Source: Oxytricha trifallax
Lineage: Eukaryota > Ciliophora > Spirotrichea > Sporadotrichida > Oxytrichidae
Assembly (NCBI GenBank): GCA_000711775.1
Contig: ARYC01002600.1
Coordinates: 1 to 64,000 of the forward strand
DNA: 64,000 bases
Direction of reading: 5' to 3'
Shown piece by piece: positions 56,864 through 64,000 of this stretch; position 1 is the first letter of the stretch, and every line of letters begins with the position of its first letter. The notes below the pieces were generated by a model. It ran no database searches and had not been told where the DNA came from. It saw only the letters and a list, made by a program, of their open reading frames with translations. The position numbers and the translations under genes were made by a program.

Positions 56864-57502
56864 ATGAATTAATCTCAATACAAATGCAATTAATGTCATG
56901 ATTCCAATGAACACTTGTTTTGCTTCAATAAAATAAAATACAAATGTGATGATTCAAAAGTATTCATAAATACCTAATGGGTTTATAAATATATAGACGA
57001 TTCAAAAATTTCATTATTATGTGAGAAATGTTATGCAAAGAGGATATGGAGTGAGTCAATTGTATTTAATTAACTTGAGCAACAAAATTTGAAAAAATAT
57101 TCAAAATTCTAAGATGCAATTAGCACGATACAAAAATAATCTAATGTAATTAAGGACTTGTTCAACTTGAATGTGGAGAGTTTAATCAAATAAGCTTAAG
57201 ATTAAATTGAAAAATTTGTTGAAGATACTCAAATAGAATTCTTAGTAAATTTGGAAAATACCGTTTCAGAGAGTATTTCAAGTACAAAAGATGAAATTGG
57301 AGAAATTTTGAAAGTCAAGGAAAAATGCATTGAATTCAGCAAAGCTCTCCTCTAAAAAGATACAATATCTATAGCGGACACAAATAAATTCTATGATCAT
57401 CAAATAGACAAACTAAATTTGAAAGAAAAATAGTAACTTTACGATGAAATTCACAAGTTATTGCCTGAACAGTATAATCCACAAAATAAATCAGAAGTAT
57501 GA
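56864..57502 (+). CDS. Zinc-domain coiled-coil protein, subgroup D, 212 aa
   Basis: MNQSQYKCNQCHDSNEHLFC has CxxCH at 8-12, KYKCDDSKVFINTQWVY the Cys-Asp-Asp motif and LLCEKCYAKRI the second CxxCY. Subgroup D has His after the first CxxC and Trp in the loop. The coiled coil carries IEKFVEDTQIEFLVNLENTV, STKDEIGEILKVKEKCIEFS and NKFYDHQIDKLNLKEKQQ. The C-terminal signature is LYDEIHKLLPEQYNPQN, shared with 59101 and 61053. Complete to TGA. Confidence 0.85.
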
Positions 57503-57798
57503 GGATATTTTTACTTTTTTAATTAAATTAATAAAGTTATCAATATTATTACATTCAATTAAAAAATTTTAAAACTTAAAATTAATTATTATTAGAAAGT
57601 AAGTTTTCCATTTTTATTTCTAGACTGTTTAACATTTAAATATATCTAAATATTAATTATTGAACATATAAAATAAAAAATCAATTAAAATCCAAAGTTA
57701 AAGTTCAAATTTCAATTTTAAATAAGCTTTTGTAGATAATTTATCTTAGGCTATTTATAGTCTAAAATAAAATAATTTTATACATTAAAAAATATAGG

Positions 57799-57975
57799 AT
57801 GAATAAAGAGAAGGTAAGGTGCAAGAAAATAAATAGCACAATTAGTGAGGAAGCAAATGTCGTAAAATTTGTTAATATCATAAGAGTATTGTTAAGAAAC
57901 CTAGAGACAGAAGAAAATAAATTCTCTTTAAAGCAAATAAAAAAGAAATTATTTGATGATGATAGTGAATTCTGA
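57799..57975 (+). CDS. Small basic protein, 58 aa, not recognised
   Basis: MNKEKVRCKKINSTISEEAN, then VVKFVNIIRVLLRNLETEEN and KFSLKQIKKKLFDDDSEF before TGA. It uses no TAA/TAG codons, so it is open under the standard code too. The composition looks protein-like: alternating charges, one predicted amphipathic helix and a terminal acidic patch. It lies on the same strand between two subgroup D genes. It could be a remnant of a larger gene; no family was recognised. Confidence 0.4.
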   Translation: MNKEKVRCKKINSTISEEANVVKFVNIIRVLLRNLETEENKFSLKQIKKKLFDDDSEF

Positions 57976-58171
57976 GAAGCTAAAATTTAAAATCAGATAA
58001 GAGAAAACTTTTATGATAATTAAATGCTCTATCAAAAATTTATTTCTTTTTAATAGAATTGAATTTCTATAAATTAAAGCTGATTTCTATAACTTCTACA
58101 ATATAAATTAAAATATTTTTTAATAAAAAACTAAAAACAAAATGTTACCATAAATATCTGTTCTAATTAAA

Positions 58172-58899
58172 ACACCCCTCCCCACTCTAAACCGAGATAT
58201 TCCCCACCCCATAAAAGCCTTTATTTATAATTTTTTTCACACAGTAAATTTAACTCGATCATGACTTTATTGTATATACTTTAAAAATCATTTTTTTAAA
58301 TTCACTATATCAGTCAAACTTTTTATGACGGAAGATAATTTAAGAACTTATATTCAAATATCAAAAAAATTTCTTTATAAACACAATATTGACTAATAAG
58401 CATTGATTTTATTTTTGAGAATTTTAATATCTTAAATCATCTATATTCGTCATTATTGGAAAAATAAACATATAACTTTATTAAGTTTTTATAAATTTTT
58501 GCAAATTATTAAAAATTTATAAAAACTTAATAAAGTTATATGTTTATTTTTCCAATAATGACGAATATAGATGATTTAAATATTAAAATTCTCAAAAATA
58601 AAATCAATGCTTATTAGTCAATATTGTGTTTATAAAGAAATTTTTTTGATATTTGAATATAAGTTCTTAAATTATCTTCCGTCATAAAAAGTTTGACTGA
58701 TATAGTGAATTTAAAAAAATGATTTTTAAAGTATATACAAGAAAGTCATGATCGAGTTAAATTTACTGTGTGAAAAAAATTATAAATAAAGGCATTTTAT
58801 GGGGTGGGGAATATCTCGGTTTAGGGTGGGGAGGGTTAGATAGGGAATGGAAAGGTAGTTGTTCTAATTTTATTGTGGGGAGAGGGTGGGGAGGGGTAT
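58172..58899. mobile_element. Foldback/palindromic element with 315-bp arms and G-rich ends
   Basis: From 58190 (AACCGAGATATTCCCCACCC) the sequence runs into its own reverse complement with a centre near 58503 and almost no loop. The arms, 58190-58499 and 58505-58823, are nearly perfect. The outer part of the right arm has about 60 extra bases including a second GTGGGGAG block. The outermost ends are ACACCCCTCCCC and GGGGAGGGGTA. ACCGAGAT also occurs at the ends of the 3423 element, suggesting related ends. GTTCTAATT occurs just outside the left end and inside the right flank. No coding capacity. Confidence 0.75.
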
Positions 58900-59100
58900 A
58901 TTTTTAAATAAAAATATCAATAAGGTAATATTATATTTTAGGAAATCTAACAAAAGTAAACGATAACAGAAATATTTAACGATTCAATTCAAAGTAAATA
59001 TCTAAATAATGATAAATCTTCTTTCTATAATTTGAATATTCATTTAACTATAACATAAATTAAAATTTCCTTTTAACATTATAATTTATATTATATTTAA

Positions 59101-59754
59101 ATGAACCATAACCTTTATATATGCAATTAATGCCATACTTAAAACCAGCATTTATTTTGTTTTCATTCTTTATTCTTTAAATGTGATGATCCTTTTATAT
59201 TCAAAAATACTAAATGGAATTTCTCTGCATTTGAGAATAGTTAATTTAAATTACTATGTCAAAGTTGCTATGAAAAGAAGATCATAAGTTAACCTTATGT
59301 GTAAAAGGAGATTTAATAATAATTAGCAAATAAAGAAGCTTAAAAAAGCATTAAGATCAGCTCTAAATTTGAAAATATAATTAATGTGCTTTATCAAAAA
59401 ACTTAAGAATTCTAGACCCTTTTAAACTTAGATTTTGAGTACAAAATTAAAGAATCTGCAAAATTGATTGAGAAATTTATTAATGATACTCAATAGAACT
59501 TCCTAGAAAATTTGCAATAAATTATTTCAGAAGACATTTCTATAACTAAAAACAAAATTAGTGAGATCATAAGTTTAAAGGATAAATGCATTGAACTAAG
59601 TAAACCTCTAATCCAAAATGATAGTTTATCAATTGAAGACATTAATAAATTTTATGATTAACAGATACAGAAACTAAAATTGAGTTAGAAAGAATAACTC
59701 TACGATGAAGTTCACAAATTATTGCCTGATCAATTTAATCCTTAAAATAAGTGA
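59101..59754 (+). CDS. Zinc-domain coiled-coil protein, subgroup D, 217 aa
   Basis: MNHNLYICNQCHTQNQHLFC (CxxCH at 8-12), FKCDDPFIFKNTKWNFSAFE and LLCQSCYEKKIISQPYVQKE. Coiled coil: IKISSKFENIINVLYQKTQE, IEKFINDTQQNFLENLQQII, IISLKDKCIELSKPLIQNDS and KFYDQQIQKLKLSQKEQLYD. It ends VHKLLPDQFNPQNK. It is nearest to the 61053 gene, sharing KKIISQP(Y/F)VQKEI and LIQND(S/T)LSI. The start at 59101 is the only Met that keeps the first CxxC. Complete. Confidence 0.85.
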
Positions 59755-60175
59755 CATTATGTTTCAACTTATTTTATTCGAAAAAAATAATTAATTTTTG
59801 CAAAAATACTTGAAATTCAAAACTACTTTAATTTGATATTGTTTATAAATTTTTAATTGTATAATTAATTTTCAATAAATTTGAATAATAGTATCAATAT
59901 TTTAAATTTATCTAACCACTTATGCTCCAATATAAAAAATCCCAAGACTTCTTCAGTATTTTTGATTAAGTTTTATGGTTAAAATAAAGAATTATTCAGT
60001 CATTTTCATTAATAATCAAATAGGGTTTTTGTAGATGTTCTGGTTATATAGCTTAATAAATTAGAAATAGAAGTTAGTATAACTAGCCATTTTCATTAAT
60101 ATTTCAAACCTACATAAGCTTTGATTTATGTAGCCTTTCTTTTAGTTTTCTATTTAAAATATTATTTTCGATGCT
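59755..60175. other. AT-rich spacer
   Basis: No gene seen. Confidence 0.4.
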
Positions 60176-60690
60176 TCAATCGTTGCTTAATTTTTGTAAT
60201 GATAAATTAGATTAAAGTAAACAAACTCTTTTAGGCCTCATTAATTTTTAATTTTAATAAATATTGCTTGATATTTTTAACTAAGTATCTCTTTCACTCT
60301 TGCAGCTAAAAAAATCTTTATTAGGTATATCGCTCTCTATTATTGCTGCTACAGCCCATGAAACTTTTTTTACATTTCCTTATGCAGAGGCTTGCACTTT
60401 TTGAGCTCTGTTAAAATTTATGATATAAACTCTAAGAGGCTAAAAGTTCATCATGATGTTCTTTGGCTTTAAGTCTCTATGAACATAGCCTAGCTTGTGA
60501 AGCTCTTCAATACCCTCAAATATTTGCTGCACGATCTAGCCATTTTATCATATGCATCTATTAAAAGTTTAAAATTTTCTGTAAGTCATCTCGAGGAGAG
60601 GAAGTCTAAAGGCTACATGATCTTTTCCAAGTAGTATAGCATCTAGCTAAATAATATGCTATTCTCTCTAAACTTTACCTGTTAAAGAGT
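60176..60690 (-). pseudogene. Protein kinase relic
   Basis: On the minus strand a block reads IFEGIEELHKLGYVHRDLKP then KNIMM. This is the catalytic loop of a eukaryotic protein kinase (HRDLKPxN with catalytic Asp). Where Asp-Phe-Gly should follow, the sequence has INF (VYIINFNRAQKV), so the magnesium-binding Asp is lost. Upstream, ILLGKDHVAFRLPLLEMTYR looks like the hinge region, then an in-frame TGA interrupts. Downstream, NVKKVSWAVAAII and SDIPNKDFFS give way to low-complexity sequence. The ATP-binding N-lobe is absent. This is a partial, inactive copy; kinase subgroup not assignable. Confidence 0.7.
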
Positions 60691-61052
60691 ATAATAAAGT
60701 AAAGATTAAACTAAGTATTCTATAAAAATTTATATTTTAAGATGAAACTTTTTTCCTCAAATTTAATTTCATAAACATTAAAATATCCATCAACTCTATA
60801 AGTCTTTAAAAATAATCACAGTTTATAAACTTTGATAAAAAATTATTATTTCAATATAATTTATGATTTTAATATTATACATTAGAATAAGAAAAATAAT
60901 TAAAACTATTAAAAATATGATATTAATTTCAATAAAAAATAATATTAGTATCTAATTATATTTAATTCCTTAAATTTAAACATTTATTATGATGTATCAG
61001 ATTTAAAACTATAAGTCATCATATTAAATATATATTTTAAAATTATACTAGA
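60691..61052. other. AT-rich spacer
   Basis: No feature seen. Confidence 0.4.
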
Positions 61053-61706
61053 ATGAATCCAATTCTTTATACATGCAATCAATGCCAACTTAAAAAAGAG
61101 AGATTGCGCTGCTTTCATAGGTTAGTATTCGCATGCGATGATCCAAAAAAATTCAAAAATACAAAATGGGATTTATCTAAACTAGACGAAACTTAATTTA
61201 CTCTATTATGCGAGGACTGCTATGAAAAGAAGATAATAAGCTAACCTTTTGTCTAAAAGGAGATAAAATAACAAATAGCAAATGAAGCAGCTAAAAAATG
61301 TATAAAGATTTGCTCCAAATTTGAGAATGTTATTTAGATTATTGAACAAAAATCTTAAGAATTCAAGCTACTTGTAAATTTAGATGTCGAAAGCAAAATC
61401 AAAGAAACTGTGAAATTGATTGAAAATTATATTAATGATACTCAATAAGACTTCCTAGTTAATCTTCAAAACATCATTTCAAATGAAATTTCAAAAACTA
61501 AAGACAAAATTAGTGAAATTATTAATGTTAAAGTACAATGCATCTAATTAAGCAAAAGTCTGATACAAAATGATACTTTATCGATTTAGGACACGCATAA
61601 ATTTTATGATCAGCAAATATAAAAGCTCAAATTGACTTAGAAAGAATAACTGTTCGAAGAAATTCACAAATTATTGCCTGATTAGTTTAATCCTTAAAAT
61701 TAGTGA
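61053..61706 (+). CDS. Zinc-domain coiled-coil protein, subgroup D, 217 aa
   Basis: MNPILYTCNQCQLKKERLRC has CxxC at 8-11, but the following His of the subgroup is Gln here. FACDDPKKFKNTKWDLSKLD and LLCEDCYEKKIISQPFVQKE complete the Cys domain. The coiled coil keeps CSKFENVIQIIEQKSQEFKL, IENYINDTQQDFLVNLQNII and KFYDQQIQKLKLTQKEQLFE, ending IHKLLPDQFNPQNQ. Same length as 59101, to the codon, and collinear with it, so this is a recent tandem duplicate. The kinase relic lies between them on the opposite strand. Complete. Confidence 0.85.
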
Positions 61707-62185
61707 CAAATGCTTTTTAATATTTAATTATCATTTACTTAAATTAAATATTCCTTTTTATTTTACATTAATTAATCAAATTTTTATACTATCATTTCAC
61801 TATTTTTTAATTATAATTATTCTAATTAATAATTTACTTTAATTAATTCCATTAATAATCATATTTTAAAACTCGATGTTACAGATTAAATTGATTTTTT
61901 AGTATATTATTTATGTTTGCAAAATTTAATATAAATTAAATTTATATAAGAAATAACATATTCTGTATAGAATTACACACTTAAATTGATATATATATAT
62001 ATAAATCAGTCAATTAATTAATTTTTAATTATTTTTTTATTTTTTAATGTTTATTAATTCTTTTTATTATTCATTTTTTAAAAAAAATTAAACTCTATTA
62101 ATTATAATTCTAAATCACTCTATTTAAGCTTATTTACAATCAATAATTATAATAAATTATTAAAACGAATTTAGAATCAATAATC
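61707..62185. other. AT-rich spacer
   Basis: Contains a (TA)n run near 61991-62005; otherwise nothing. Confidence 0.4.
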
Positions 62186-62800
62186 ATGTCTCAAAATATT
62201 TGTGAATTTTGCTTAGTAATTGAAAATAAAAGTAAAGAAGGCGCTATGAAAGTAAAAAGTAATCTTGATAATGCAATTCATAATTTTTGTCTTGCTTGCT
62301 ATACATTAAGTATATTTGGAGGCAGCAAGAAAACTGCAAGAATTTTATCAACAATCAAAGCTTAATAATATTAAATAAGTAATTATTAAGATTATAATTA
62401 GAAATTAAATGATCAAATTAAAGAATTAGAAGTAAAATTTTAAAATTAATAAAATTTACTACAAGTTAATGAGTAAACCATTAATGAGTAAATTGATATT
62501 ATAAATAAATTATAGTATGAAAATTAATAATTAAGAAATATTGAAATAGATAGGCAAGAGGAATTGAATTAAAGTTAATTAGAATTTTAATAAATTTAAG
62601 ATTCTTAAATTTAAATATAATCAAAATTGCCAATCCAAGGACAAAATTATGATTATTGCTTTCAAGATATTTATTTTGAAATAAACTAAGATTTTTAAAA
62701 GGCAATGAAAGAGATAATTGAATTAAATAATTAAATTGTCTAGAAGGCTACTGAAATGTCATTTTAATAGATAGATTTCTGCGAAGATAAATAACAATGA
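62186..62800 (+). CDS. Zinc-domain protein with Gln-rich long coiled coil, 204 aa
   Basis: MSQNICEFCLVIENKSKEGA (CxxC at 6-9) and NAIHNFCLACYTLSIFGGSK (CxxCY near 35-39) make a shorter Cys domain than in the rest, without the Cys-Asp motif. From residue 55 to 150 is a clear heptad coiled coil, LNDQIKELEVKFQNQQNLLQ, INEQIDIINKLQYENQQLRN and IEIDRQEELNQSQLEFQQIQ. A C-terminal segment DYCFQDIYFEINQDFQKAMK follows, then CEDKQQ before TGA. More than a third of the Gln codons are TAA/TAG. It may dimerise through the coil (inference). Complete. Confidence 0.8.
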
Positions 62801-64000
62801 AATTGTTTTGAAATTAAAATAATAATATGAGCATAATTTTTTTTATTTTAATTGATAAGGGCTCTGAGGGTAATTTTGATAAACTTTATAATACTTAAAA
62901 CTTGGAAATGAATGCTCATTTATTAATTCTGAGATGAGAACCTTATCCACAAACTATATGCAATTTTCGCTTTTTTAAGCAAGCTTATAAGTCTGATAAG
63001 TTACAAATGTTAATAATTTATACTGATAAATTTTTTCATATCTAATAGAGATGAAAAAAAAAACAGAATTCTTTATATAGGTTTTACTACCGTAAAAAAA
63101 TCAACTTTATTAATAATCTTAATATCTTGTTAATTGGACATTTTTGTTTTTTAGTTTGTTGCCTCATAAAATTCTAATTATAATTGTAATCAAAGCGGGT
63201 AATTTAAACAATTTAGTACCTAACAGAACTTCTTAATAATCGTGACAAATATCATTGAGTCTTGAAAGTTTAAATTATTTAGAATTCAATTCTCTTACAA
63301 CATTGTTAGACAGTATACTTATAAATATAAATTATTATTTAATTGTCTAAAATTAACTAACTAATTAATATCAGCAAATTTTGTTGAAATCTAAGGAAAA
63401 ATTCATCACTAAAACAACTTCGCAATTTTAAAATATTCTTACAAGTTTAAATTTAATGGAATCTCTTCAACAATAATTATAAGCAATAAAATTAGAAACA
63501 TAAGAGAAAATTTAGATATTGATGCAGAGATATAATAATATTTAAATTGATCAAAATGATTGAATTTGTAAAGTAATTGGTATTTTAAAGTAAAAATACA
63601 TTAAAATAATTTAAAATTTATTATGTTTCTTTAACACCAATAAATGAATTAAAAGATGTTAATTAATTGTATAAATTTAGAATTTAAATGAAAAATTAAA
63701 CCTAGATTTTAAATGTAGTTAGTTTAAACTATTATAATCTAATTATAAATTTATTAGATTTAGGATTAATTCATATATTATCATAAGTATAGATTTAATA
63801 TTAAATAATAAGAACACTAAATTAATTAACTTTTAATATAATTATTATTTTCAATAAAAAAACAAGATGAATAGAATTTTAAAAAAATTTAAATTGTAAT
63901 AAAATTCTATTATTTAAATATTTATTATTTATCAGGCAATCAAATATTTAAATTTAGTCAAAATTTCAATATAAATGCTTTTTTTTATTCTATAATATAT
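62801..64000. other. AT-rich end of window, one tiny coiled-coil frame
   Basis: A 35-codon frame at 63456-63563 reads MESLQQQLQAIKLETQEKI and ends QIDQND before TGA. It resembles coiled-coil sequence and could be a fragment of an array gene. Otherwise no gene, repeat or telomere-like sequence is seen up to the window edge. Confidence 0.35.

Overview
The window reads as ciliate DNA and most likely as germline (micronuclear) DNA. Almost every convincing gene is open only if TAA and TAG are read as glutamine, and every one ends at TGA. The sequence is extremely AT-rich, genes are small (about 160-260 codons), and the one clear spliceosomal-type intron (29 nt, positions 730-758) is tiny. Several genes are split by DNA segments that are not GT-AG introns. 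In four of the five places where the breakpoint can be read closely, the segment lies between short direct repeats containing TA and its removal joins the reading frame. This fits internal eliminated sequences (IESs) or recent transposon hits. The exact species cannot be fixed. Other lineages with the same code (diplomonads, oxymonads, some green algae) are possible but fit less well.

Layout. 1-1390 is a GC-richer, decayed Tc1/IS630-type DNA transposon. 2.9-7.7 kb holds damaged gene copies, one split by a 1.55-kb foldback element. 8.5-11.4 kb carries three intact short coiled-coil genes, two of them starting Met-Gly (one MGFCC, a classic myristoyl/palmitoyl start). 12.2-18.8 kb holds four copies of a related coiled-coil gene, all interrupted just before their C-terminal block. 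19.3-20.1 kb is a complete zinc-domain gene. 20.1-22.7 kb is a second GC-richer island with a broken, unrecognised coding remnant. From 23.5 kb to 62.8 kb runs a dense array of about 25 paralogs on both strands.

The shared design of the array is an N-terminal Cys domain (CxxC, then usually a Cys-Asp pair 15-20 residues on, then CxxC-Tyr/Phe at about residue 50) followed by about 150 residues of glutamine/lysine-rich coiled coil and a short conserved tail. It resembles a miniature B-box/TRIM layout, but I cannot assign it to a named family. Subgroups recur in a fixed order (A1 plus, B minus, A2 plus, A3 minus) in blocks at 24.7, 30.4 and 39.5 kb, so the array grew by segmental duplication. Neighbouring copies range from intact to carrying one frameshift or one in-frame TGA, which suggests rapid birth and death.

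Scattered through the array are foldback elements with long inverted arms and C-rich ends (3.4, 13.3, 29.6, 36.9 and 58.2 kb), a small TA-flanked inverted-repeat family (10.4 and 18.1 kb), and a protein-kinase relic (60.2 kb). No rRNA, tRNA, CRISPR array or bacterial-type signal was seen.
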